From contig DATGMF010000099.1 of the NCBI GenBank assembly GCA_035293765.1, forward strand, positions 62,001 through 126,000: a stretch of DNA of 64,000 nucleotides. The letters are read 5' to 3'. The position numbers and the translations under genes are program-made. This document shows, in pieces, positions 17,783 through 27,129 of the stretch (its first letter is position 1; each line of letters begins with the position of its first letter). Origin of the DNA: DASRHT01 sp035293765. Its GTDB lineage: Bacteria > Chloroflexota > Ktedonobacteria > Ktedonobacterales > Ktedonobacteraceae. Below the pieces are notes generated by a model, which saw only the letters and a list, made by a program, of their open reading frames with translations, was not told the DNA's origin and did not search any database.

Positions 17783-18158
17783 ACAATCCGTTCAAAGGCA
17801 ATGATTTGGCTTCGCGGCGTATCGGTTGCCCATAACGAACCTGACGAGCTGCCGCTCGATCCTTCTGCGCCTCCAATTTAATCAGCGGGAACGGTCGATG
17901 AAACCTTCGATCAAACTCCTCGGCCTTCTCATCGGACAGAAGGGCGCGTTGTTCATAGGAATGGGCCAGGATATCCCGTTTGACATCGTCAGGCGCATCC
18001 AATAATAGCAGATAGGCCAGCGCGAAATCAGGCTTGCCCTGCTCGGCGTAAGCATCAGCGCACGTCAGCGCATCTCCCCCCTGCTCTAGCTGCGTTTGGG
18101 CCTGCTCTAAAAAAACCTTTTTGAGTAATCCACCATAGAGTTCGTTGAAGGTTGACAT
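17781..18158 (-). CDS. Small helical hypothetical protein
   Basis: 125 residues, predicted as stacked helices: ELYGGLLKKVFLEQAQTQLE, then ALTCADAYAEQGKPDFALAY which looks like one TPR-type helical pair, then a charged tail. No signal or membrane segment. It is the last gene of a leftward run after the two glycosylation genes and starts 94 bases downstream of them, so it may be co-transcribed, though its function seems unrelated. Not recognised. Confidence 0.6.
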   Translation of the reverse strand: MSTFNELYGGLLKKVFLEQAQTQLEQGGDALTCADAYAEQGKPDFALAYLLLLDAPDDVKRDILAHSYEQRALLSDEKAEEFDRRFHRPFPLIKLEAQKDRAAARQVRYGQPIRREAKSLPLNGL

Positions 18159-18252
18159 ATATCGCTCCAGAAAAAGGCGTAATGATCTTTTCTACTACTT
18201 TGCTATGCAGATGACTAACGCCCATATTATATATCACCGGAAAAACACACGG

Positions 18253-19977
18253 TCAGCCGGTAATATACAGGCGGATAGTGATCGTGGGCGTCACAATCTG
18301 ATCGACGAACTGGTAATTGTTATTCAGCCATTGCTGCGCTGCATGAGCACGAGCGGCGGCGGCGTCATCAGGAACGCGACCGACGATAAAGAAGAGGCGT
18401 GGATGCTTTGCGCCGTAAGCCGCCAACGCCGCCGGATCAACAGCTTCCTCAGGACCAGCAGGGCGCGCCGGACCGTATTTTTCCCAGGAAAACGCTCCTG
18501 GCGCATCAGCAGTGAAATGGGCCTGCCCTGGATATGCGTGGAGATAGTACTCGGTAGCAATCTGGCAGCCTTGCTCTAGAGCATTATCATAGCAAACCAA
18601 TCCGTCGCCTACCTGATAGTGCTGCTCTAACCAGGATGTGGTCGATCTCCAATCCTCCACCTGCGCGTTTCTATAGTAGAACGGAACCGCAGAGACTGCA
18701 AGTAACATCACCACCAGGGCCAGAGCGAGCTGGATCATGCGCCAACGCAGCATCGCAATTCCCAGGCCAACCAGCAAAAAAAGTGGAGGGAGGATCACCA
18801 CCAGATAGCGCGATGAGAAGAGCCGCGTTGTCCCCTGCGATACCACAAAGCTCACAATGAGCGGGACCAGGAACCAGCAGAACAAAACCCAGGTTATACT
18901 CTGCCAGCGCCGGTATGATAGGAGCAGCTTGCCTACGGCGCAGCACTCAAACTTCCCGCGCATTAACGGCAGACAATAGGAGGCAGCCGCGCTTGTTATA
19001 GTCAGACCGGCGCAGGCCACAAATGCCACGACGTAGAATCTATGCTGGCCGCCAATAGTTATAAAGAGAGAGACGATATCGGAAAGATCGGGAATAGGAA
19101 GCCAGCCTGTCTTGGCCCCCTGTAAGCTCACTAACAACATTGGAATGATTAGCGCTCCTATGGCGAGCAGGCTGCCTCCAAAAGCTACGATCCGCCTCCT
19201 TACCTGCTCACTGCGCCTGCCCACCAGCAACAGACCGCCTACCGCCACAACCTGTGCCAGCAGCACCAGTATGCTAAAAAGATGAACGTAGATTGCCAGA
19301 GCCGACGTGATGATATAGCCAATCCACCAGCGCTTCTGACGTGATTCAGCAGTCATAGCAACCAGTAAAGCATACCATGCGAGACAGGTGAGCAACAATT
19401 GCAAGCTATACGAGCGCGTTTGCTGGGCATAGGTTAGTTGTAAATCATTAAGCAAATAGAGCGCGGATCCAACGATGCCGCCTCCGGTGCCTATGAAGCG
19501 TCGCCCTAGCAAGAAGACGGCCACCGCGCTCAGTGCCGCGAAGATGGCGGAGGGGAAGCGCACAATAAATTCGGTCGGGTTAAATCCCAGCCAGGCGGTA
19601 AAGGCGAGCCAGTAATGCAGCAAAAGATAATAGAGCTCCATATTTGGCTCAGGACCAAAGATGATATGCCATAGGAGCGGGAGCGGTTGCCGCGCCAGCT
19701 CCACCGAAAAAGCTTCATCGAACCAGAGGCTGGGAGCCCCCAGTCGATACAGGTCCAAACTCAGAGCTGTACAAAATAAGATGACGCCGGTCGCTAGTAA
19801 AGGAAAACGATGCCACTCTCGCCGCTCTCCAGGCTGTTTACTATCCTTTGTCCTCTTTAGCCTGGTATAGAGCTCCCGAGTGTAGAAAGATATTGCACTC
19901 GTTTTACGCTTTTTGCTGTCGTTCTTCCTGGTGCCATTTACGAGCATACGTAAACATCTCACGAAAAGCGCGGGCAA
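18253..19977 (-). CDS. GT39-like membrane glycosyltransferase
   Basis: 574 residues with about ten hydrophobic segments from residue 58 on. The first outer loop has the PSLWFDEAFSVELARQ motif: the Asp-Glu pair is the catalytic signature of GT-C transferases (ArnT/PMT-type), which use polyprenyl-phosphate sugars on the outer membrane face. ALYLLNDLQLTYAQQTRSYS is also characteristic (acceptor loop Q-x-x-R-x-Y). The C-terminal 130 residues form a soluble outer domain. Its start overlaps the end of the upstream GtrA-GT2 gene by 74 bases; a start 30 bases later (MLVNGTRK) is possible. The upstream gene could supply the lipid-linked sugar used here. Confidence 0.85.
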   Translation of the reverse strand: MPALFVRCLRMLVNGTRKNDSKKRKTSAISFYTRELYTRLKRTKDSKQPGERREWHRFPLLATGVILFCTALSLDLYRLGAPSLWFDEAFSVELARQPLPLLWHIIFGPEPNMELYYLLLHYWLAFTAWLGFNPTEFIVRFPSAIFAALSAVAVFLLGRRFIGTGGGIVGSALYLLNDLQLTYAQQTRSYSLQLLLTCLAWYALLVAMTAESRQKRWWIGYIITSALAIYVHLFSILVLLAQVVAVGGLLLVGRRSEQVRRRIVAFGGSLLAIGALIIPMLLVSLQGAKTGWLPIPDLSDIVSLFITIGGQHRFYVVAFVACAGLTITSAAASYCLPLMRGKFECCAVGKLLLSYRRWQSITWVLFCWFLVPLIVSFVVSQGTTRLFSSRYLVVILPPLFLLVGLGIAMLRWRMIQLALALVVMLLAVSAVPFYYRNAQVEDWRSTTSWLEQHYQVGDGLVCYDNALEQGCQIATEYYLHAYPGQAHFTADAPGAFSWEKYGPARPAGPEEAVDPAALAAYGAKHPRLFFIVGRVPDDAAAARAHAAQQWLNNNYQFVDQIVTPTITIRLYITG

Positions 19978-21202
19978 TGACCGATAACTTCGCCCCTGTG
20001 GCCTTCCCTCCCCGGCGCGGCAGGTGCTGCACTCCTACCTCAGTATAGGTATAGCCAGCGCGCCTGAACTTATACAGGAGTTCCGTGTTGATCATCGCGC
20101 CACGCGTCTCCAGCCGATGCTCGCGGAAGAACTGACCACGATAGAGTTTGAAGGCGCAATCAATATCACGCACCCGCAATTTAAATACGACTCGAACGAG
20201 CATCTTCCAGCCCCAGGCATTGAGTTTACGCATCCAGGTATCCTGGCGATCAATCCGATAGCCCAGAACGGCGTCGTACTCCTCAATCAAGGGGAAAAAG
20301 CGTTCCAGGTCGCGGATGTCAAATTGGCCGTCCGAGTCCATGAAAAAGACCAGATCCTTCTCACTCGCTTCGAAGCCACTGACCAGAGCTGCGCCATAGC
20401 CCTGGTTCACGTCATGATTGATGAGGCGCACGCGTGGATTGACGGTTGCGATCTCCTCTACAATTGCCCGCGTCCCATCTTTACTGCCATCATTGACCAC
20501 AATGACTTCATAATCCTGGGTCCAGTTCGCTAAAGCCTCTACTGCCGCAGAGACCGTCGCGGCGATAGCCACTTCCTCGTTATGCGCTGGCATCACCACT
20601 GAGAGACTATGCTTCGTGCCCACCAGCTCTCCCTTTGTGCGCGGCTTGTGCTCCTGCGCTCCCATGCTCAGCATAGACCCGCCTGAGGACTTCTTTCCTT
20701 GCCCCTGCCCTGCACTGGCAAATACCCAGAGACGCATCCCTAAATATGATATAATCGCCGTCCCGATTACCGCGGTGAGCTTGGAGGTGTTAGCCCATAA
20801 TAGATTATTGCCAATGGATGGATGTAATAGCTTTGCCATAAGCCAGAGAATCCCGTCGTTACAACAAATACCTACAATACTGATCAGGGCAAAACGCGTT
20901 ACCTCCCCACCGTTCACGCGACGTTTGTGCTGAAAGGTCCAGTATTTATTGAGGCCAAAACTATTGACAGCTCCTATAGTATAGGCGATAGAGTTATATA
21001 TGAGCAAAAGGTTTGCGTTGTGAGTGGGGAAATACCATAGGAGGAAGTTCAATATTACTACATCTACCAGCGTATTCAGCACCCCCACCATGCCAAAACG
21101 TATAACCTGCCATAGTGATGCCGCTTTTGTGCGTTTATGTGAGAAGACCTGTACCCTGGAAGGTAGTTCTATCGAATGCTGCATTTCAGATACTTTTGCC
21201 AA
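19904..21202 (-). CDS. GtrA-like flippase domain fused to GT2 glycosyltransferase
   Basis: 432 residues. Residues 25-165 are a GtrA domain with four membrane helices (LWQVIRFGMVGVLNTLVDVV is the standard opening, SFGLNKYWTF the loop). After a polar linker (about 165-195) comes a family 2 transferase: LSVVMPAHNEEVAIAATVSA, VNDGSKDGT, FFMDSDGQFD as DxD motif, and AMINTELLYKFRRAGYT. GT2 enzymes of this type are polyprenyl-phosphate sugar synthases and GtrA proteins are thought to flip their products, so a single chain joins synthesis and flipping. The usual arrangement is two genes. It is first in the run that continues with the GT39-like gene. Confidence 0.87.
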   Translation of the reverse strand: MAKVSEMQHSIELPSRVQVFSHKRTKAASLWQVIRFGMVGVLNTLVDVVILNFLLWYFPTHNANLLLIYNSIAYTIGAVNSFGLNKYWTFQHKRRVNGGEVTRFALISIVGICCNDGILWLMAKLLHPSIGNNLLWANTSKLTAVIGTAIISYLGMRLWVFASAGQGQGKKSSGGSMLSMGAQEHKPRTKGELVGTKHSLSVVMPAHNEEVAIAATVSAAVEALANWTQDYEVIVVNDGSKDGTRAIVEEIATVNPRVRLINHDVNQGYGAALVSGFEASEKDLVFFMDSDGQFDIRDLERFFPLIEEYDAVLGYRIDRQDTWMRKLNAWGWKMLVRVVFKLRVRDIDCAFKLYRGQFFREHRLETRGAMINTELLYKFRRAGYTYTEVGVQHLPRRGGKATGAKLSVIARAFREMFTYARKWHQEERQQKA

Positions 21203-21447
21203 TGTGTCTCCTACATCTATTTATTATCGAAAGAAACCTGTATGGTTTTAAACGAGCGACTTTGCCTCTCTGTAACTAATAGGGTACCTGGATGACTGCT
21301 TCCTGACCAGGATGATCTCACGATTGCTCCATAGCTATGACGCTCTTTATGCTACTCTCGTTCCATAAGAGCTTCTGAACCGTCTATAAGATAGCAGATG
21401 GCACAACTTTTGTCATAAGTTCTGCATGCTGGGAGGATAAAACTACT

Positions 21448-23334
21448 ATGCGCACCGGAGAACGCAGCACAGTATCACCCATAGAGATAGCTAACGCTGC
21501 CACAAAGATAACTCATCAGGGTCGCTATGCCTGGTTGCGCTCGCCCCTATGGTTCTGTTTGCTGCTGGCTCTCGGTCTGCGTATCTGGTTGGTGATTCGC
21601 ACCCAGGGCTTTATCGATGGAGATGAAGCGGTGGTGGGCATTCAGGCGCAACACATTCTGCGCGGCGAGCTTCCCGTCTACTACTACGGCCAGCCCTATA
21701 TGGGCAGCCTGGAAGCCTATTTCATCGCGTTGATCTTCGCGCTGGTCGGCCCCTCCACCTGGGCAATGCGGGCTGAGCCAATCCTGCTTTCGCTCGCTCT
21801 GGTCTGGTTAAGCTGGCGACTTGCCGGCGCGCTCGCCGCTGCAGCAAAGCTGTCAGCGAGTGCTCGACGTCTCTTCATGACGATTGCCGCGCTTTTTGCC
21901 GCACTTCCCCCGCTCTACGATGCCGTGATGGAAACGCGCACCTGGGGCGGCCATATCGAGACATACGTGATTATGCTGCTGCTGTTGCTTTCAGCACTGC
22001 GCCTGACGCAACGCTGGCACGCCGGAGCCATGCGCCGGGAGCTGCTCCTGCGCTGGCTCGGATTCGGCTTTCTTATTGGGCTGGGCCTCTGGATATACCC
22101 GCTGGTCGTTTCTGCCATTCTCACGGCTCTGCTCTGGATCGCGGGCTATTGCATCTTGGCGATCCGTAGAAGTCGCCGCACGAACGAGGAGCGGCAGCCA
22201 ATTGTTCCTGTTTGGCGGTTGTTAACTCTGGCGGTTGCGGCTATTCCAGCGGCGCTGGTCGGCTTTGCGCCCGCGCTCATCTGGGGAGCTACCAACCGGT
22301 GGGCGAATATTACCTATCTGCTTGCTCCTGGCAATAACGATTCGCACAACGCGCAGTTGCAGCTTCTCTATCCCAATCGTCTTTCTTTATTGTTTGGTAC
22401 GATCAAGCTCTATACGCAATGCGTTGCCCCACATGTTATCGGGGGAGCTTTGTCCAATACGCGGCTCACGTTCTCGCTGCTCCAGGCGGGCATTGGCATA
22501 CTGTGCATTCTCGCAACCCTTAGTCTGATCACAGCCGCGCTCTTCCGGCATCATCCTGCATTAATACGCATCCGCCAGATGGCGACGCTGCCGATGATCT
22601 TCGCCATAGCCACCGCCGTTATCTTCTGCGGTTCCAGCATCTCCGCCGCTGGCTTGCTTGTCCCCTGTACGCGCGATGAAGTGGGGCGCTATGCCGCTCC
22701 CCTGCTGCTGGTATTGCCTTTCTTCTTCGCTACTATCTTGACCGCAGCCTATCTCTACATCCAGGAGCGCACCGGGCGGCAGGCAGGAAGCGTCGAGCGA
22801 GGAAACGCTGCCATGCAGCGCAAATCCAGGCTCGTACAGATCGCGCTCGCCATTTTTCTGCTGCTGTATCTCGGAGCTCATAGTTATGCTTACAGCCGGG
22901 CCAGGGCTGATTATACCTTCCAATCGTTCGCCTGCGCGGCTGCCCCGCTGCATAACGAGCCGATCATCGCCTATATGCAACAGCAGCATATCAAATACGC
23001 CTGGGCGACAATGTGGATTGGGAATGCGATTGTTTTCAAGACGGGGGGAAGCATTCTGGTGGCCGATCCGCGTATTATCACTGTAGGAGCGACCAATCAC
23101 ATCCCGGCTATTACTGCGGCAGTCCGTCATGCAGATCGCCCCGCTGTCCTGGCTTTCGCCCTACATACGGACGCGCACCCGGACTTGCTCAAGGCGCTGG
23201 ATGCAATGGGAGTAAGCTATCAGCTAGCCCGCTTTCCGGCGGAACAGGGACTCGATGTATTAGTAGTGACGCCAGACCGCACGCTTTCGCCGTTTGATGG
23301 CAATTCTTTAGGAGCGTGGTTTTATGGATGCTAA
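21448..23334 (+). CDS. GT39-like membrane glycosyltransferase
   Basis: 628 residues, about ten membrane helices. The first loop FIDGDEAVVGIQAQHILRGE contains the GT-C Asp-Glu pair, followed by PVYYYGQPYMGSLEAYF, a pattern of the ArnT-like group. The C-terminal 130 residues are a soluble domain without recognised motifs. It is divergent from the GtrA-GT2 gene across 245 bases and is followed by a strong hairpin. It differs strongly in sequence from the gene at 18253, so it is not a recent copy. Substrates are unknown. Confidence 0.82.
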   Translation: MRTGERSTVSPIEIANAATKITHQGRYAWLRSPLWFCLLLALGLRIWLVIRTQGFIDGDEAVVGIQAQHILRGELPVYYYGQPYMGSLEAYFIALIFALVGPSTWAMRAEPILLSLALVWLSWRLAGALAAAAKLSASARRLFMTIAALFAALPPLYDAVMETRTWGGHIETYVIMLLLLLSALRLTQRWHAGAMRRELLLRWLGFGFLIGLGLWIYPLVVSAILTALLWIAGYCILAIRRSRRTNEERQPIVPVWRLLTLAVAAIPAALVGFAPALIWGATNRWANITYLLAPGNNDSHNAQLQLLYPNRLSLLFGTIKLYTQCVAPHVIGGALSNTRLTFSLLQAGIGILCILATLSLITAALFRHHPALIRIRQMATLPMIFAIATAVIFCGSSISAAGLLVPCTRDEVGRYAAPLLLVLPFFFATILTAAYLYIQERTGRQAGSVERGNAAMQRKSRLVQIALAIFLLLYLGAHSYAYSRARADYTFQSFACAAAPLHNEPIIAYMQQQHIKYAWATMWIGNAIVFKTGGSILVADPRIITVGATNHIPAITAAVRHADRPAVLAFALHTDAHPDLLKALDAMGVSYQLARFPAEQGLDVLVVTPDRTLSPFDGNSLGAWFYGC

Positions 23335-23430
23335 TATTAAGTTGTTCGACGGCTCGATTACTCAGAGCTTGAGGTAACTTTCACTGGTAATGCTCCAGGC
23401 TCTTCCAGAGCGTCTCACTAGTATAAAATA

Positions 23431-23476
23431 CCAAATGCACCGCGAACCGGTGCATTTGGGGGAATTTGCTCTTTTT
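23431..23476 (+). terminator. Terminator after the GT39-like gene
   Basis: CCAAATGCACC pairs perfectly with GGTGCATTTGG over a 7-base loop; a T-rich run begins about 10 bases later. It ends the gene at 21448 and may also serve the convergent kinase gene. Confidence 0.6.
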
Positions 23477-23510
23477 TCTTTTTAGGAGGAAAAACATCCC
23501 TATCGCGTTT

Positions 23511-24848
23511 TCAGGCATCAAGGGGAAATGTTTTATTCAGGGGTTCCGTTGGCAAAGTAAATGTGACGCTTGTTCCTTTGCCCTCATTACTTTTTAGCAT
23601 CATATTCCCTTGCATCGCCTCTACCAGCTTGCGCGAGATGTAGAGGCCAAGCCCGGCCCCGGTGACGTTGGTTGTCGCGGGATGTTCCAGGCGGGTGAAC
23701 GGCTGAAAAAGATGCGGCTGTTGCAGCCGGGGGATGCCAATGCCCTGATCCCGCACGGTAACATAGGCCATGAGCGACCCGCGTGCAACAAACGTTTTGC
23801 TGCTTCTCCTCGTAGCAGCAGCGGAGGCCCGTTCGGATAGCGGGCAGAGCGTCACCGGAAAAATTGTGCGCCGCGTATACGCCATGATATCAATCAGCCC
23901 TCCATCAGGAGAGTACTTTACAGCGTTCTCGATCAGATTGGTGAGCACCTGCTGCACACGGTCGGGATCGGCCCAGACCAGCGGCAGATCGGGGGCCGCG
24001 CTATAGCGAATATAATGCCGCACCGGTTGCTGGCTGATGCGATAACGCATAAGTTGCACCGCACGTTCGCATTGCTGTACAAGATCGACCCAGGCGCAGC
24101 GCAGGGCTAGCCTCCCGGACTGAATGCGCGACATATCATGCAAATCGCTAATCAGCACTTCTAGATGATTGGCCTGTTCCATAATGACATCGAGGTATTG
24201 CTGCTGGCGCTCTGCCGTCATTGGCATGGCTACACAGCCATCATCCCGACTATCAGAGACGCTATATGCTTGTAGCAGACCAGCGTACCCTTTAATTGCC
24301 GTCAGGGGCGCGCGCAATTCGTGGCTTACCAGGGAGATCAATTCGCTTTGCATCTGTGTATCAGTCATCGTGTCTTGGCACTGCTCCGGGTCGGGTGAGA
24401 GGCAGGTTTCGCTCAATGCCTCTTCTACCCGTTGCGCCATAACGGGCAGATACTGCTCCATCAAGCTGCATTCTCCCTGTAAAAAGGACTCGGGACGAGG
24501 ATCTACCAGTAAAAGCAAGCCCAGGATTCCCTGTGGGCGCTCTAGAGGAACGGCTGCCATGCTGCCGCAGTTCTTCATTCCTGGCAGCATGATGCGGTCA
24601 ATGCACCACATCAGCCCGGTCTGCACTGCCATATCATAGAGGGCGCACACGCGCTCATCGTAAAGGGGCGCCGGGCCAGCCAGGGAGCCGTAACAATGGG
24701 GGGTGCGGCGTCGCTGTCGATAAAACAGGTTGAGAAGGGGATGCCGTAAAGTGGGCTCAGGGCAACCCAGGAACAGGTAGGCCCCTCCACAGTCCAGCAG
24801 GTGACGCGCATCGTTAGCCAGATTGCGCAAGCTCATTTCCGTTGACAT
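23511..24848 (-). CDS. Soluble GAF-type sensor histidine kinase
   Basis: From ATG 24848, preceded by GGGAGGGAGAG, 445 residues without membrane segment. The first 150 residues look like a GAF-type sensor (GAYLFLGCPEP, AAVPLERPQGILGLLLLVDP). HisKA has LVSHELRAPLTAIKGYAGLL with the phosphorylated His; the ATPase domain has NLIENAVKYSPDGG (N box), VRDQGIGIP (G1) and GAGLGLYISRKLVE (G2). About 30 extra residues lie between the N and G1 boxes. No response regulator is next to it (an orphan kinase). Confidence 0.88.
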   Translation of the reverse strand: MSTEMSLRNLANDARHLLDCGGAYLFLGCPEPTLRHPLLNLFYRQRRRTPHCYGSLAGPAPLYDERVCALYDMAVQTGLMWCIDRIMLPGMKNCGSMAAVPLERPQGILGLLLLVDPRPESFLQGECSLMEQYLPVMAQRVEEALSETCLSPDPEQCQDTMTDTQMQSELISLVSHELRAPLTAIKGYAGLLQAYSVSDSRDDGCVAMPMTAERQQQYLDVIMEQANHLEVLISDLHDMSRIQSGRLALRCAWVDLVQQCERAVQLMRYRISQQPVRHYIRYSAAPDLPLVWADPDRVQQVLTNLIENAVKYSPDGGLIDIMAYTRRTIFPVTLCPLSERASAAATRRSSKTFVARGSLMAYVTVRDQGIGIPRLQQPHLFQPFTRLEHPATTNVTGAGLGLYISRKLVEAMQGNMMLKSNEGKGTSVTFTLPTEPLNKTFPLDA

Positions 24849-25143
24849 TCTCTCCCTCCCAACCTCACTCCATAGCAAGTTCTTTTTTAGTATATGGCGT
24901 TCTCCAAGAAGCAAGCGGTATTAGGAAAAAGATGTGCTAATGGGCTTTAACCCGTGAATCTGACCGCTTGGGCGTGTTCCCACAGGGGCATGATCAGTAT
25001 AATTTGTTCATACCCATTAGAGATCCTCTATGGTGTAGCCCTTGACCGAAAATACCAGGAGCGGTACAATGGGCCAATAGACTGAACATATGCTAACTGG
25101 CGCTGAGACGAGCATAGTTGCGATTAGAGAAAAGGATTGGCCC

Positions 25144-26874
25144 ATGCCTGATAAAGACTTCGCAATGCCTGAGCCTGCAAATCCTGCCGGAAGTGATAGT
25201 GTGGAGCATGGTTTCCTCCACATTGAAGAGACCGAAGAGGAAAAGACAATTGCATTGCCTGCCCCTGCCAGAGTGGCGAGCCCGCCTCCACCGCAAAATA
25301 TGGAGCGTCCGGGAACTATTGAACATCTTGCCGCGCGCGAGCCTGTGCCCGAACTCGATACCAGCACCCCTGAGATGAAACAGCGCCTGAGCGAGTTACG
25401 CGCCGAAGTCACCAGATTGCTGACCGGATTACGCTGGCATGGTCAGCAGGTAGATGACGTTGTAGAGCATCTCGTTCCTCTCCTCAACGTTGGTCCGGTC
25501 GAACAATGGAAATCTGTCCTGGTGCCGTTTCTTTTCGAAGTGGACCGCGCGGGCAACCTGGTACCGGTCTGGCTGAAAATTATTGAGCGAGGGGACCCGA
25601 CGGACCTTCCCGTCGGCACAAATCCTGCCGAGACAATGGAAGGCCGGGCGCGGCGCTTTGCTATTTTGATGCTGGGAAATTACAAATCGGCTGAGACGTT
25701 TGTTCAAAGTAAGCCCATCGGCTTTTCCCGACAGAGCGCAGCTGTCGCCAACCCTGCTAACACTGACCTTCCTCGCTTGCTTGGTAAGCTTGCGCTCGAT
25801 CCCAACTCATCGCTCTATGCCACGCAGGCGCTGGTGAAACAAGGCACTACAACAGCCATTCAAACGCTGGTCAGCGCGCTCAAGGACGCAAAAGGTTGGG
25901 CGAAGGTCGATGTCGTCGAGGGAGTGCTGGCGCTAAAACAAGAGCGCTTTAACGATATTCTGATCGCGAGCGGACTGGATGGCGCTCCCGGCCTGGAAAG
26001 CTATCTGGCCGCCCCTCTCTATCAAGGGGTTGCGCTGGAGCAATATCTACGTGGCAGCAATGAGGTCAGCCCGCGGCTGAGTGAGCAGGCTGCCTTGATT
26101 TTTCATCAGACACTGCAAAATAGCATGACTCCTCCTACCGAAGAGGGTAGCCCGCTGCCCATCATTTTTGAGCGCAAACTGCCGCCTGTGGCCCAGGCAT
26201 TGTTTGAAGGAGCTCGCAGCTCTCCGACCTGGCAGAAGACTGTTGCCATCCACCGTCTTGGCGTCTTGCTTGGCCGCTATTGGAGTCAGATCGCGAACGG
26301 AACATTGCAAAATCAGTCGGTTGTTGAGCAGGTCTACGGCTGCTTGCCGATGATGAACGAGGTTGAGCGCTGGATGAGCGGCCCCGGTCGTGATATTTTG
26401 CTCGACACGCTGGAAAACTCTGCCGACACGGAGGCTGTGATCGCGACAACCAGGGTACTGGGCGAGCTACGTGACCCCCGGGCCATAGGTGTGCTGTTGG
26501 CGCAAATTGAGAAGGTCCAGGCGGTTACAGATCGCGAGCAGGCTCTCCTGCTGGGCACAAAGTGCCAGACGTTAGGGCTGCTGGGGGACCGGCGCGCCGT
26601 CGCTCCTCTGCTCCAACTGCTTCAGCGCACAGTGGACGTCGAGAGGCGCAGCAGCTTGCCCAGACGCGACGCTCCTTTGCCAACCGGGGACCCAAATATT
26701 CCTGGCAGCATTGTGTATACCGCGATTATACGGGCCTGCGGGCAGTTAGGTGATCGCAGCGCGCTTGCCAGCATTATGCAAGCGACCAAAGATACCGATC
26801 CCTATGTGCGTAGTCGCGCCACAGAGGCGGCCAGGCGGCTTAACCCAACCGGGGAAGAGTATATAGCTCAGTAA
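25144..26874 (+). CDS. HEAT-repeat protein
   Basis: 576 residues from ATG 25144, with AAAGGA 8 bases upstream (ATG 25090 is also in frame). Residues 1-75 are acidic and low complexity with PAPARVASPPPPQN; residues 95-430 are a helical array; the last 150 residues have two to three clear HEAT units (VIATTRVLGELRDPRAIGVL, TLGLLGDRRAVAPLLQLL, RACGQLGDRSALASIM). Such proteins are scaffolds or phycobilin-lyase-like relatives with no catalysis implied. It is monocistronic, followed by a weak 6-bp hairpin (26881-26906) and then, after 255 bases, the Ser/Thr kinase gene. Confidence 0.75.
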   Translation: MPDKDFAMPEPANPAGSDSVEHGFLHIEETEEEKTIALPAPARVASPPPPQNMERPGTIEHLAAREPVPELDTSTPEMKQRLSELRAEVTRLLTGLRWHGQQVDDVVEHLVPLLNVGPVEQWKSVLVPFLFEVDRAGNLVPVWLKIIERGDPTDLPVGTNPAETMEGRARRFAILMLGNYKSAETFVQSKPIGFSRQSAAVANPANTDLPRLLGKLALDPNSSLYATQALVKQGTTTAIQTLVSALKDAKGWAKVDVVEGVLALKQERFNDILIASGLDGAPGLESYLAAPLYQGVALEQYLRGSNEVSPRLSEQAALIFHQTLQNSMTPPTEEGSPLPIIFERKLPPVAQALFEGARSSPTWQKTVAIHRLGVLLGRYWSQIANGTLQNQSVVEQVYGCLPMMNEVERWMSGPGRDILLDTLENSADTEAVIATTRVLGELRDPRAIGVLLAQIEKVQAVTDREQALLLGTKCQTLGLLGDRRAVAPLLQLLQRTVDVERRSSLPRRDAPLPTGDPNIPGSIVYTAIIRACGQLGDRSALASIMQATKDTDPYVRSRATEAARRLNPTGEEYIAQ

Positions 26875-27129
26875 GAGAGCGGGCCGGAGAAAAGTAATCG
26901 CGGCCCTCCCAGAGCCCATTGTTAGCGGTCCGGCTCAAGTTGCCTTTACCTGCTTTTAATTCAGGCAAACGAACATGCTGATGTAGCACGTTTGTCTTAT
27001 TCCGCATGATCCTCTTCGGCTCTCAATGTATACTATCTAAAGAACATGTATTAGCGCGAAGTCGAGAGCTTGTAGTATCTTTTTGCTCATCTTGTCCGGC
27101 TCTCGCATCTTATGATAAAGGATATTGGG

